This document shows, piece by piece, positions 37,644 through 46,452 of a stretch of 64,000 nt of DNA (within the stretch, counting starts at the first letter, position 1; every line of letters begins with the position of its first letter). The notes under the pieces are model-generated. The model saw only the letters and a list, made by a program, of their open reading frames with translations. It was not told the DNA's origin and ran no database searches. Position numbers and translations under genes: made by a program. Source of the stretch: Mucilaginibacter sp. MD40 (GTDB lineage: Bacteria; Bacteroidota; Bacteroidia; Sphingobacteriales; Sphingobacteriaceae); contig NZ_NRSW01000001.1 in NCBI RefSeq assembly GCF_002288635.1, forward strand, positions 907,080-971,079, given 5' to 3'.

Positions 37644-38296
37644 TTTATCTGTTTAATTTTATCTGTTGTATGTATAAATGTACCTTCAGTATCATCTAAC
37701 GACTTTTTGTACATAGCCCAGGCAAGTACTGGTGCTTTAATGCTTTGATATTTCTTTAAGCCACCGATTAAAAGCGGATTAACGATATCGAATATGAAGT
37801 TAAATATTTTCTCTGCCGGTCGGGAGGTATTACGTTCGCCGTTCAGTATAGCGGGGCGGTAAATATGTAGAACCGGGATTCCTATCATTTCTATATCGTG
37901 CTCTACTTCTCCCTTAAGTTTGAGGTAACTATTAGCCGATGACCTGTCGGCACCGATAGCGCTAATAAAATGAAAGTGTTTTACACCTCCATTCTTTGCC
38001 AGTTGTGCAAGCTTAACGGGATAATCATGATCTATCTTTCGATATTCATCAGTATCGGGTGTTTGCGATCGAGTTGTGCCCAAACAACTGAATAACGCAT
38101 GGCCATTAATGGCGTTGGCATACTTATCCAAGTCGTCAAAATTGATAATTAATTGCACCAATTTGGGATGCCTTATGGGTAGCGCTTTACGTACCAGAAC
38201 TACCACTTCGCTATATTGCTGTTGTTGTAGCAATATAGTCAGTAAATTACTGCCAATAAGGCCGCTTGCCCCTGCAATTATTGCCTTGTATGCCAT
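37640..38296 (-). CDS. NAD(P)-binding Rossmann-fold protein (HTATIP2/YbjT-like)
   Basis: 218 residues from ATG 38296. N-terminal dinucleotide loop AIIAGASGLIGSNLL, then FSCLGTTRSQTPDTDEYRKIDHDYPVKLAQLA and HFHFISAIGADRSSANSYLKLKGEVE, where Ser, Tyr and Lys are arranged as in atypical SDRs of the HTATIP2 type. Substrate unknown. Its stop overlaps the ABC-F start by 4 bases, so it is the first gene of that short operon. It is divergent from the pirin gene. Confidence 0.88.
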   Translation of the reverse strand: MAYKAIIAGASGLIGSNLLTILLQQQQYSEVVVLVRKALPIRHPKLVQLIINFDDLDKYANAINGHALFSCLGTTRSQTPDTDEYRKIDHDYPVKLAQLAKNGGVKHFHFISAIGADRSSANSYLKLKGEVEHDIEMIGIPVLHIYRPAILNGERNTSRPAEKIFNFIFDIVNPLLIGGLKKYQSIKAPVLAWAMYKKSLDDTEGTFIHTTDKIKQIK

Positions 38297-38388
38297 AACG
38301 GTTACTTTAACAGGCAAAATTACACATAATTAAATTGTGGAATGGCTATTGTGTGTTTAAACATATATTTATTTACATCAGATTTATT

Positions 38389-39102
38389 ATGAAAACGATT
38401 TATCATCCGGCTAACGAAAGAGGCTATAACGATATAGGTTGGCTAAAGGCAAATTTCTCCTTTAGTTTTGGTCCGTACTATAATCCTGAAAGGGTACACT
38501 TTGGCGCATTGCGCGTGCTTAACGACGACTTTATTGCGCGAGGCAATGGGTTCGGTCGCCACCCGCATGACAATATGGAAATTACCACGATTGTATTAAA
38601 AGGCGCCTTAGAACACCAGGATAGCATGGGCAATAAAGGAATTATCAGAGCGGGCGACGTTCAGGTAATGTCTGCCGGAACGGGGGTATTCCATTCTGAG
38701 TATAACCCTTCGTCAGAAGAAGATACAGAATCGTTACAGATATGGATATTTCCCAAGGTTCCAAACATTGCTCCGCGGTACGATCAGAAACACTTTTCCG
38801 ATAAACTGAAAAATAATGCTTTTACACGGCTGATATCGCCTGTAAAAAGTGAAGATACACTTTGGCTTAACCAGGATACTACCTTTTCACAGGGCTATTT
38901 TGACGCAGGCATTAGTGTACTTTATAATATCCATACAAAAGGAAATGGCGCTTATGTATTTATCCTTGATGGAAGTGTTACAATAGCTGGTAACCTGTTA
39001 AACAAAAGGGACGCATTAGGGGTTTATGATACAGACTCCTTTGAGATAACAACCAATTCAGACAGCCAGATACTTATTATAGAAGTACCGATGAACTATT
39101 AA
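38389..39102 (+). CDS. Pirin-family (bicupin) protein
   Basis: 237 residues from ATG 38389; the longer frame from 38335 adds a non-conserved N-terminus. N-terminal pirin cupin with the metal site (FGRHPHDNMEITTIVLKGALEHQDSMGN and GTGVFHSEYN), where His-His-His-Glu ligands are in place. The C-terminal cupin is degenerate. Family members include quercetinases (YhhW type) and redox-sensing proteins; which applies here is not clear. It stands alone 74 bases before the Mla-type operon. Confidence 0.92.
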   Translation: MKTIYHPANERGYNDIGWLKANFSFSFGPYYNPERVHFGALRVLNDDFIARGNGFGRHPHDNMEITTIVLKGALEHQDSMGNKGIIRAGDVQVMSAGTGVFHSEYNPSSEEDTESLQIWIFPKVPNIAPRYDQKHFSDKLKNNAFTRLISPVKSEDTLWLNQDTTFSQGYFDAGISVLYNIHTKGNGAYVFILDGSVTIAGNLLNKRDALGVYDTDSFEITTNSDSQILIIEVPMNY

Positions 39103-39176
39103 TAACCAAAATAATATTCGGTGCTGCAAACAATTAGCGAATATTTTGTTTAATACCTTCAAGTATTTCAACACTT

Positions 39177-39953
39177 ATGGCAGAGCAGGCAATACCCGGA
39201 TATAAAAAATGGCTGGAAGCTGTTGGCGACCAGGGTGTATTTTTTTCCAGCTTTTTTCGTAACCTGTTCAGGGGGGGCTTTGAATGGTCTGAGTTTGTAC
39301 GCCAATGCTATGAGATAGGCTACCGGTCGTTAATGCTGGTGGGCATTACATCATTTATAATGGGCCTGGTGCTCATTCTGCAGCTTCGACCATCGCTACT
39401 GGAGCTCGGTGCCGAAAGCATGTTGCCACGCACTCTTGCCGTATCATTTATACGAGAGATAGGGCCGGTGATCATAGCTATTATATGCGCCGGTAAAGTA
39501 GCTTCAGGCATTGGCGCGGAGCTTGGCAGTATGAAGGTTACCGAGCAGATAGACGCGATGGAAGTATCGGGAGCAAATCCATTACAATATCTTGTAGTTA
39601 CACGTGTACTGGCCACCGCGTTTATGGTGCCCCTGCTTACGCTTATTGGAGATGCCATCGGCTTGTTCGGCGGTTACCTCGCACTAAACTTTACAGATGA
39701 TATATCCTTTTCACTGTATTTTACCAAGTGCATTTCTTCGCTTGAGTTTATGGATCTGTTACCCGCGGTAGTAAAAACCATATTTTTTGGTTTTGCCATA
39801 GGCTTTGTGGGTTGCTATAAAGGCTATAACTCTAATAAAGGTACTGAGAGTGTGGGGCTTGCGGCCAACTCTGCCGTAGTAACCGCCTCCTTATGGATTT
39901 TTGTGATTGACGCCCTTGCTGTACAGATCACCAGTATATTATTCTACAGATAA
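39177..39953 (+). CDS. mlaE: MlaE-family ABC transporter permease
   Basis: 258 residues with five to six membrane helices. Hallmarks are GYRSLMLVGITSFIMGLVLILQLRP, RTLAVSFIREIGPVIIAIICAGKVASGIGAELGSMKVTEQIDAME and YKGYNSNKGTESVG near the C-terminus. It is the permease of the MlaFEDB-type phospholipid transporter that maintains outer-membrane lipid asymmetry. The ATPase starts 1 base after its stop. No MlaB or MlaC homologue is seen nearby. Confidence 0.94.
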   Translation: MAEQAIPGYKKWLEAVGDQGVFFSSFFRNLFRGGFEWSEFVRQCYEIGYRSLMLVGITSFIMGLVLILQLRPSLLELGAESMLPRTLAVSFIREIGPVIIAIICAGKVASGIGAELGSMKVTEQIDAMEVSGANPLQYLVVTRVLATAFMVPLLTLIGDAIGLFGGYLALNFTDDISFSLYFTKCISSLEFMDLLPAVVKTIFFGFAIGFVGCYKGYNSNKGTESVGLAANSAVVTASLWIFVIDALAVQITSILFYR

Positions 39954-39954
39954 T

Positions 39955-40740
39955 ATGGAAGCGGCAGAAACAGATATCAAACTAAAAAAGCCTGAAGAAA
40001 AGGGCGAGGTTGTGGTTAATATAGCACACGTTGCTAAATCATTCGGCAATAAGGATGTTTTAAAAGACATAAATCTGCAGCTAAAGAGAGGGGAAAATGT
40101 TGTTGTACTGGGTAAATCCGGCCAGGGTAAATCGGTTACCATACAATGCATTGTAGGTATGCTTACGCCGGATAAAGGCACGGTAAAGGTTTTTGGGAAT
40201 GATGTAGCTCAAATGGGTGAGGAACAGCTCAAAGAGCTGCGTATTAAAATAGGGTTTCTTTTCCAGAGTGGCGCCTTGTACGATTCTATGACGGTGCGTG
40301 AGAACATGGAATTCCCGCTTACGAGGATTAAAAAGATGACCGACCAGGCCGAAATTGATAAACTGGTGGAGGAAGCGCTTGATGGAGTAGGCTTAAAGGA
40401 AGCTATAGACAAAATGCCCTCAGACCTGTCGGGCGGGATGCGTAAGCGCGCGGGCCTTGCACGTACGCTGATCATGCAGCCTGAAATTATGCTGTATGAT
40501 GAGCCTACCACTGGGCTGGACCCGATTACATCACGTGAGATAAGCGAATTGATACTGCGTATGCAGGAGAAGTACAAAACATCATCCATCATTATTACGC
40601 ATGATATGGAATGCGCGCGCATTACTGCCGACCGAATAGTGATAATGAATGATGGAGAATATATAGCAGAAGGCTCTTATGAAGAGTTAGAAAACTCTGA
40701 AGACGAGTTTATCAGATCATTTTTTAACCAAACCAAATGA
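39955..40740 (+). CDS. mlaF: MlaF-type ABC transporter ATPase
   Basis: 261 residues from ATG 39955; an earlier in-frame start lies within mlaE. Walker A GKSGQGKS (~60), Q-loop FLFQSGALYDSMTVRENMEFPL, signature LSGGMRKRAGLARTL, Walker B IMLYDEPTTGLDP and switch His in IIITHDME. These are canonical for the energising subunit of the Mla-type transporter. Its stop overlaps the mlaD start by 4 bases (ATGA). Confidence 0.95.
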   Translation: MEAAETDIKLKKPEEKGEVVVNIAHVAKSFGNKDVLKDINLQLKRGENVVVLGKSGQGKSVTIQCIVGMLTPDKGTVKVFGNDVAQMGEEQLKELRIKIGFLFQSGALYDSMTVRENMEFPLTRIKKMTDQAEIDKLVEEALDGVGLKEAIDKMPSDLSGGMRKRAGLARTLIMQPEIMLYDEPTTGLDPITSREISELILRMQEKYKTSSIIITHDMECARITADRIVIMNDGEYIAEGSYEELENSEDEFIRSFFNQTK

Positions 40741-41534
40741 AAACCACATCATCACAAAAAATAAAGATAGGGATATTTACCATTGCCGGTATACTGGTAC
40801 TTTTCCTGGCCGTATTCTACATAGGTAACCAAAAAGGTATGTTTAGCTCTACGTTTAAGGTGTACGGCATGTTTAAAAATGTTAGCGGCCTTACGGTAGG
40901 TAACAACGTACGCTTCGCCGGGATAAACGTGGGCGTGGTTGATGCTATTAATATTGTTAACGACAGCTCGGTAAGAGTTGATCTTACATTGAACAACAGC
41001 GTTAAAAAATTCATTAAAAAGGACTCTAAGCTGAGTATTGGCAGTGATGGGTTAATGGGCGATAAACTGGTAGTGATAGCTCCCGGCGGCGTATCAAGCA
41101 ATACGGAAGTAAACGATGGAAACATGCTTACTGCTGTTAACCCGGTTGATGTAGACAAGGTAATTAATAAACTCACCAAGATAGCCGATAACGCCGAAAA
41201 GATAACCGATGGCCTTGCCGGAATAGTTAATAAGGTAAATAGTGGCAAAGGCAGTATTGGCAGGTTGCTGAACAGCGACCAAATTGCTAAGGAGCTTGAG
41301 GGTACGGTTAAGCAGGCTAAAACCACTATGAAAGGTGTGCATGCAACTACGGCAACACTTAACGAGGACTTAAAGGCAGCTCAGCATAACTTCCTGCTCC
41401 GGGGCTTTTTTAAGAAGAAGGAAAAGGCTAAAAAAGATTCACTGGAAAAGATACAGAAAGCTAAAGAAAAGGCTAAGGAGGAGAAGGAAAAGGCTGCTAA
41501 AGAGGCAAAGGATAAAGCAACAAGTAAAAACTAA
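40737..41534 (+). CDS. mlaD: MlaD-type MCE-domain lipid-binding protein
   Basis: 265 residues. N-terminal transmembrane anchor (~8-27), MCE beta-barrel (~37-120, FKNVSGLTVGNNVRFAGINVGVVDAI ... SDGLMGDKLVVIAPG), then an amphipathic region (~130-205) and a Lys/Glu/Ala-rich charged tail (~220-265). The MCE hexamer forms the hydrophobic lipid tunnel in the periplasm. The long charged tail is typical of Bacteroidota members. A bidirectional terminator follows. Confidence 0.93.
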   Translation: MKTTSSQKIKIGIFTIAGILVLFLAVFYIGNQKGMFSSTFKVYGMFKNVSGLTVGNNVRFAGINVGVVDAINIVNDSSVRVDLTLNNSVKKFIKKDSKLSIGSDGLMGDKLVVIAPGGVSSNTEVNDGNMLTAVNPVDVDKVINKLTKIADNAEKITDGLAGIVNKVNSGKGSIGRLLNSDQIAKELEGTVKQAKTTMKGVHATTATLNEDLKAAQHNFLLRGFFKKKEKAKKDSLEKIQKAKEKAKEEKEKAAKEAKDKATSKN

Positions 41535-41570
41535 TAATAAAGGGGGCTAAACAGCCCCCCCTTTATTATT
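41534..41570. terminator. Bidirectional terminator between mlaD and the glutathione peroxidase gene
   Basis: GGGGGC (41542-41547) pairs with GCCCCC (41554-41559) and, after two unpaired C, AATAAA-type flanks pair with TTTATT. The 5' side is A-rich and the 3' side T-rich, which suits convergent genes. Confidence 0.8.
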
Positions 41571-42082
41571 TATAACGCTTTAGTAATTTCTTCTGAAAGC
41601 GGCTTAACGTTTGAGCGATAGCGGTGGATGAGCTTTCCGTTCTCATCTATCAGGAACTTCTCGAAATTCCATTTGATTTCGCCGGTAAAATCAGGATTAG
41701 GTGCCGAAGTAAGGTATTTGAACAATGGCGCTATATCATCACCTTTTACGCTTACTTTTTCGCTAAGCGGGAAGGTTACGCCATAGTTTTTCTGGCAAAA
41801 TTCTTTTACCTCAGTATTGGTACCAGGCTCCTGACCACCAAAATTGTTTGCAGGGAAACCAACTACAACAACCTTATCAGCATATTGGTCGGCCAGTTTT
41901 TGTAGTTCGGCATATTGCGGCGTAAAACCGCATTTTGATGCTGTGTTAACAACCAGTAATTTTTTGCCTTTGTATTTGGCAAGCGAAAAATCTTTTCCGT
42001 CGATAGTTTTAAGCTTAAAACTGTAAACAGAAGGAGCCGATGTTACAAACATCAGGGCAAGTATCAGCGCAAATGCTTTCAT
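41570..42082 (-). CDS. Glutathione-peroxidase-family thiol peroxidase, exported
   Basis: 170 residues. N-terminal signal peptide (~1-20, ALILALMFVTSAPSV). Catalytic tetrad in place: Cys51 in NTASKCGF, Gln84 in NNFGGQEPG, Trp138 and Asn139 in IKWNFEKFL. The peroxidatic residue is Cys, not selenocysteine. Such bacterial enzymes usually use thioredoxin-like donors. The signal peptide predicts a periplasmic role in peroxide or lipid-peroxide defence, next to the Mla lipid transporter genes. Confidence 0.93.
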   Translation of the reverse strand: MKAFALILALMFVTSAPSVYSFKLKTIDGKDFSLAKYKGKKLLVVNTASKCGFTPQYAELQKLADQYADKVVVVGFPANNFGGQEPGTNTEVKEFCQKNYGVTFPLSEKVSVKGDDIAPLFKYLTSAPNPDFTGEIKWNFEKFLIDENGKLIHRYRSNVKPLSEEITKAL

Positions 42083-42125
42083 ATTTTTGTTATTAGAAGA
42101 TGAATAATTTTAAGTAAAAATAGGA

Positions 42126-42551
42126 TTAAAAACTTCTTTTAGCCAGATAGAAATCTTCTTTTCCTGTCATTTTTTTCTTGTCGGCAGCAGTTTTATCTTT
42201 ATAGCCAAGTAAATGAAGCGCGCCATGTATAAGCACCCGGTGAAGCTCCTGCGTTTCGGTTACACTAAACTTTTCAGCATTATCACGTATCCGTTCTATC
42301 GATATAAAAATGTCACTTACAATAAATCCCGGCTTTTCAGAATTATCAAAGGTCACGATATCGGTATAAGTATCATGGTCGAGATACTGGCGGTTTATTT
42401 GAAGCAAATATTCATCTGAGCAAAATATGTAATTAAGTTCGCTAAGCTGGTAGCCCTCTTCTTTAATGGTATCCGTTATCCATTTTCGAACGGCTGTTTT
42501 ATTCTTGAGCTTATAGGCTATGTCTTCTTCAAAAAAGTTAATGGCCGGCAT
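42126..42551 (-). CDS. ybeY: Endoribonuclease YbeY (rRNA maturation factor)
   Basis: 141 residues. Zn-dependent RNase acting in 16S rRNA 3' maturation and ribosome quality control. LNYIFCSDEYLLQINRQYLDHDTYTDIVTF is the conserved N-terminal block. The metal motif reads HGALHLLGYKDK: the first two His are present, but the third ligand (His in E. coli HGxLHLxGYDH) is replaced by Asp or Lys. I recall this variant from other Bacteroidota. Its start overlaps the stop of the RsbW-like gene by one base. Confidence 0.93.
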   Translation of the reverse strand: MPAINFFEEDIAYKLKNKTAVRKWITDTIKEEGYQLSELNYIFCSDEYLLQINRQYLDHDTYTDIVTFDNSEKPGFIVSDIFISIERIRDNAEKFSVTETQELHRVLIHGALHLLGYKDKTAADKKKMTGKEDFYLAKRSF

Positions 42552-42976
42552 TATATTTTAAAATGTAGTTCAACCTCATTGCCGGCGGCATTAAAAATAC
42601 ACTGGTCTGCAAGATGCTTGAGAATAAAAACTCCGCGACCGGTTAACTCTTCAAGCCTGTCGGGCTCGGTTGGGTCGGGCAGGTTATTATAGTTAAAACC
42701 GGGGCCCTCATCTGCTACGGTCCATACAATGCGTCGGCTATCAGCTTCAACGTTCACATAAACGGTCTTCTTCTCGTCGAGTTTGTTGCCATGCAAAATA
42801 GCGTTCATTGCCGCCTCGTTAAGGCAGGTCATCATGTTGGCAAAGGTATCTTCACTTACCTGATATTTATCTGCCACCTCCTCTACCAGGGCTTCAAGCG
42901 CCGAAATGCTTTCCACTTTTGAGGGGAGTTGCAGGGTATATAGTTCGCCTGTTGCCTTAGCATTGGCCTCTTCCAT
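42551..42976 (-). CDS. RsbW-like histidine-kinase-type ATPase (anti-sigma/serine kinase family)
   Basis: 141 residues from ATG 42976; the earlier TTG overlaps the upstream gene. GHKL ATPase fold: N-box FANMMTCLNEAAMNAILHGNK, G1 box VADEGPGFNY, G2 box TGRGVFILKHLAD. No phosphorylatable His or sensor domain. It belongs to the RsbW/SpoIIAB-type family, which usually binds an anti-anti-sigma partner. No such partner is encoded alongside. It lies between the large DUF4175 gene and ybeY in a tight operon. Confidence 0.9.
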   Translation of the reverse strand: MEEANAKATGELYTLQLPSKVESISALEALVEEVADKYQVSEDTFANMMTCLNEAAMNAILHGNKLDEKKTVYVNVEADSRRIVWTVADEGPGFNYNNLPDPTEPDRLEELTGRGVFILKHLADQCIFNAAGNEVELHFKI

Positions 42977-42977
42977 A

Positions 42978-45900
42978 TCATTTAGAATTAAGTTGATCAA
43001 AGTAGTGTTTTATTTTTTGTTTATAGTATAAATTAAGAGCCGGGGGGGCGGTTCTTATTTGTTCTGTTTGTTTAGCTTTAACCTGTTCATAGTCTCGTAA
43101 AGCTTTTATATAACCGGGGGGTATATCCTGTGCGGCTTTGCTTTCTATCTTATTGTCCTGCTCGCGCTGCTGTTCGGCTTTTTCAGCTTCCAGCAACCTG
43201 GTTTGTATTTGCTGCTGCCGCCTTAAGGCTTCATCGGTTATTTTCCTGTTTACGAGATCATTCTCGGTTTGTTCCATTTCTTTTGAAATTTTATCTAAAT
43301 TTCCTAACCCGTTTTTACCGTCTTTATTGTCCTGTCTGTTAAGCTGCTGTAACGATTGCCGTATAAGTTGTTGCTGGCGAGCCATTTTGGCAAACTGTTC
43401 GCTCATGCCGCCATGCCCGCTTTTGCCCTGGGGCTGATTGCCCTGTTTCTGCATCTGTTCACGTGCTTGCTGCATATTCTGGTTAAGCTGTTGCTGCATT
43501 TTGCTGAGCTGCGAAAGCGATTGCTGGTTACCCTTGCCTTTACCACTTTTACTTTTTTGTTTCTGTAGCTGGTCAAGCGCCTCGGTTAGCATGAGCGCAA
43601 GGTTATTCATGGCGGCCATAGCAAATTGCTGGCCTCGCAAGGCTTCAGGCGTTTTGCGTTCGCCCAGGTCATCAAGCGCCTGGGTGATATGATCGTTAAT
43701 CGTAGCAATTTCTTTATTCACAGAAGTTTGTATCTGTGGCACACGCCTGCTTAAAGCGTATAAGCTATCCTCTGTTGTTTTTAAGTTATCTTTAATGTCC
43801 TTTTGTTTTTGAGCGAGAGTCGTATAGCCCGGGTCGGTACCACCCATGCCACGTAATGATTGCATAATTTTTTCCTGCGCGAAGGAGCTGTTTACCAGCG
43901 CCTTCAGCAATTCGCGCAACTCGCGCGTGTTTATGCTATTACCGCTTTGCTGGCCTTCGGCATCTTCTTGCTGCATTTGTTGCGCCATTTGCTGTATTTT
44001 CTGGGCGGCTTGCTGCTGTGCATCTGATGCCTGCTTACGGTTGTTATTTTTCAGTCCGTCAGCGCCTTGTTGCATATCCTTACTTATTTCCTGCTGTTGC
44101 TTTTGTGTGTCGTTAAAGTTTTGCTTGTTCCCGTTAAGCTCGCTTGTTTTCTTTAACTCGCCCAAGGCTTGTTTTATCGCTTCGAATTGCCGGTTGAGCG
44201 ATTGCTGCTGCCGCAGGTCAATTGCGCTGCTCCCGTTTTGTTTACTTTGGTCCGCCAGTTTTTGCTGTTCGGCCGATAGCTGATGCAGGCGGTTAACAGT
44301 CTCATTTACTTTTTGCTCAAAATCAAGCTGCTTGTATAGCTCCAGTATCCGGTCTAATTCCTTTTTCAGCGATTTGTTATCCATCTGCATTTTCGAAAGG
44401 CCTTCACGGGTATCATCTTTTTGATTCTGCTGCAGCATTTGTTGTAATTTTTCCAGCATGCCGCGCGTTTTGTCGTCAAGCACATTGTTAAACAGGTTTT
44501 CAATCTGTTTTTGCATATCCAAAAGCTCCTGTGTTTGCTGCTGATTTTCCTGCCGGTTGTACAGGTTCTTTTTATTATCGTCCTGTATTTCTTTTATTAA
44601 GGCATCCAGGTCCTTTCTTTTTTGCAGCAGATCCTCTACTTGTTTTTTTTCATCAAATGATAAAGTGTTTTTATCTACCAATGATTCGCTGAGCTTTTGC
44701 GCAGCTTTTTCTACCTGCCCGGCAAGTTTCACCGCCGATGCCATTTTTTGCTTAACAGCAGCAGTGCCTGCGTTTAACTGGTTAGCCAGCGCTGCGGCAT
44801 CGGGTATATTCAGTGTTTTTTCGGCCGTACGAGCTGTTTTAGGACCGGCAACCGCATCGTTATCGGCCACTTCAAAATAATAGCTTAAACTCTGGCCGGG
44901 ATTAAGGCCGACTGAGCGCAGGTCCCAGTAATAAAAGAACGCGCTTTGATTACCACTTAGGTCGGCTTTGACCGGTTTGCGGACCTCGCGGATGTTTTTC
45001 CCGGTACCTATGCGGTATACTAATCTTAAAGCAGAAAAGCCATGGTCATCCTGTATATGGCCATTAAAATATAAAGCCTTCATACTTACCGAATCGGGCC
45101 GTTCGTCGGCTTGTATGGTTGGCGGCTCATCCGCGATTATATTTATACGATAAACAGCAGAATCATTATTGCTTACCTCTTTATTTGCTGCCATGATGGC
45201 ATAAGTTCCCAGTTTGAGGATGCGCTCGGTATGCGTGAAAATGCCGTTTTTTGTTGGGGATAACCGTTGAGTAACCCGGTTCAGGCTAAATAATAGGTCG
45301 CTCGCGTTTTGTGTATGAAGCGCCCAGTCTACCACGGTTCCGGCAGGTACAGTGATGTCTCCTGCATTGTTGATCTCTTCAGGCCTCTTTTTCAGGTAAG
45401 CCGGATAAGTAAAGCGCGCGTTGATATGGAGTAATACGGGCTTAGGGTGTACCCTGATATCATAAATAGGCGAGAGGTACCTATTGCCGGATAAGCGGAA
45501 GCGGGTGTTTTGCTGCAGATTGTTAAAAAGGAAACTAAAATGGCCAACACTTTTTTTATCGAGTTTAAAAGTAGCGCCTGCCGTTTCTATGTACACGTTA
45601 TCCGGAAAATTATTGCCTGTCAATATCACATCAAGCTTTAGATCCTGTCCCTGTACCGCCTCAAGCTCTTTGTTGCTAATCTGAAATTGAAAAGGCGATT
45701 TCGGTGCATAAAATGTATTATGGTGAATAAGCCGGGCAGTACTCTCCGTAAGTACAGACGGGGCCGTAAAAGCGATAATAATGATCACCGCCGCCGGTGG
45801 TATGGCCCATTTGAGGTAACGGTTATTCTCGCGCAGGTCAATAGCCGATGGGAAGCTGATAGGCCTGAGCTTTTCCGTTCGCTGTTTAATACTTGCTTCC

Positions 45901-46292
45901 AGTAATTCGCGGTGCTGCGGGTTAAGGCTTAACTGCTGTTTTAGCTGAAGGGTGTTCAGTAGGGCATCATTAATGCTTGAAAAATGCTTGCCTATAATTT
46001 CAGCAGCAGCAAAATGGTCAATAGGTTTACTTACGCTTAGCGTAGCCAGCATAGGCGGTAAAACCAGCCACACAAATAGCGCGACGTTAAGCAGTATAAA
46101 GAAGTAAAACAATAAGGTACGTACAGAGGTATTAAAGTTTCCGTAGTATTCTGTAATAGCGATAATCAGGTAAGCGGAAAGGATACCGGCACCTAAAAAA
46201 ATAAGGCCCCGCAGCAGGTTGTTGTAATGATATTTACGAATGAAAATATTGACCTTCTCAATCAGCAGATCATCGTTGTTGGGTGCGGTCAT
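42978..46292 (-). CDS. Large DUF4175-family membrane protein with Gln-rich coiled coil
   Basis: 1104 residues. Three N-terminal hydrophobic segments (~25-47, ~58-85, ~160-180). Then a beta-rich periplasmic-looking region (~190-480, including YPAYLKKRPEEINNAGDITVPAGT and the block DDHGFSALRLVYRIG). The long remainder (~500-1085) is Q/K/N-rich coiled coil. I recognise it as the Bacteroidota DUF4175 family; molecular function is unknown. Base composition of the coiled-coil half produces many spurious reverse ORFs, none believable. It is the first gene of an operon with the RsbW-like ATPase and ybeY. Confidence 0.88.
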   Translation of the reverse strand: MTAPNNDDLLIEKVNIFIRKYHYNNLLRGLIFLGAGILSAYLIIAITEYYGNFNTSVRTLLFYFFILLNVALFVWLVLPPMLATLSVSKPIDHFAAAEIIGKHFSSINDALLNTLQLKQQLSLNPQHRELLEASIKQRTEKLRPISFPSAIDLRENNRYLKWAIPPAAVIIIIAFTAPSVLTESTARLIHHNTFYAPKSPFQFQISNKELEAVQGQDLKLDVILTGNNFPDNVYIETAGATFKLDKKSVGHFSFLFNNLQQNTRFRLSGNRYLSPIYDIRVHPKPVLLHINARFTYPAYLKKRPEEINNAGDITVPAGTVVDWALHTQNASDLLFSLNRVTQRLSPTKNGIFTHTERILKLGTYAIMAANKEVSNNDSAVYRINIIADEPPTIQADERPDSVSMKALYFNGHIQDDHGFSALRLVYRIGTGKNIREVRKPVKADLSGNQSAFFYYWDLRSVGLNPGQSLSYYFEVADNDAVAGPKTARTAEKTLNIPDAAALANQLNAGTAAVKQKMASAVKLAGQVEKAAQKLSESLVDKNTLSFDEKKQVEDLLQKRKDLDALIKEIQDDNKKNLYNRQENQQQTQELLDMQKQIENLFNNVLDDKTRGMLEKLQQMLQQNQKDDTREGLSKMQMDNKSLKKELDRILELYKQLDFEQKVNETVNRLHQLSAEQQKLADQSKQNGSSAIDLRQQQSLNRQFEAIKQALGELKKTSELNGNKQNFNDTQKQQQEISKDMQQGADGLKNNNRKQASDAQQQAAQKIQQMAQQMQQEDAEGQQSGNSINTRELRELLKALVNSSFAQEKIMQSLRGMGGTDPGYTTLAQKQKDIKDNLKTTEDSLYALSRRVPQIQTSVNKEIATINDHITQALDDLGERKTPEALRGQQFAMAAMNNLALMLTEALDQLQKQKSKSGKGKGNQQSLSQLSKMQQQLNQNMQQAREQMQKQGNQPQGKSGHGGMSEQFAKMARQQQLIRQSLQQLNRQDNKDGKNGLGNLDKISKEMEQTENDLVNRKITDEALRRQQQIQTRLLEAEKAEQQREQDNKIESKAAQDIPPGYIKALRDYEQVKAKQTEQIRTAPPALNLYYKQKIKHYFDQLNSK

Positions 46293-46452
46293 ATATTATC
46301 TCAGTAATATTAACAGAAACATAACGAAAATAGCACAATAATTAATATGCCACCAGCATGACGTTAATTTTGACATAGTAGGGTAATTTTGCGCCAGTTG
46401 GTAAAATAAAAAAACAATAGCGGCTTTCGCTTCGCCGTTAAGATACTAACAA

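Noticed and set aside
43140..44750. Apparent tandem repeats of CAG/CTG-like words
   Set aside because: They arise from Gln-rich coiled-coil codons of the DUF4175 protein and do not form a regular repeat array or CRISPR.
43130..45905. Many + strand ORFs opposite the DUF4175 gene
   Set aside because: They are Cys/Leu/Ser-rich mirror images of Gln/Lys-rich coiled-coil codons.
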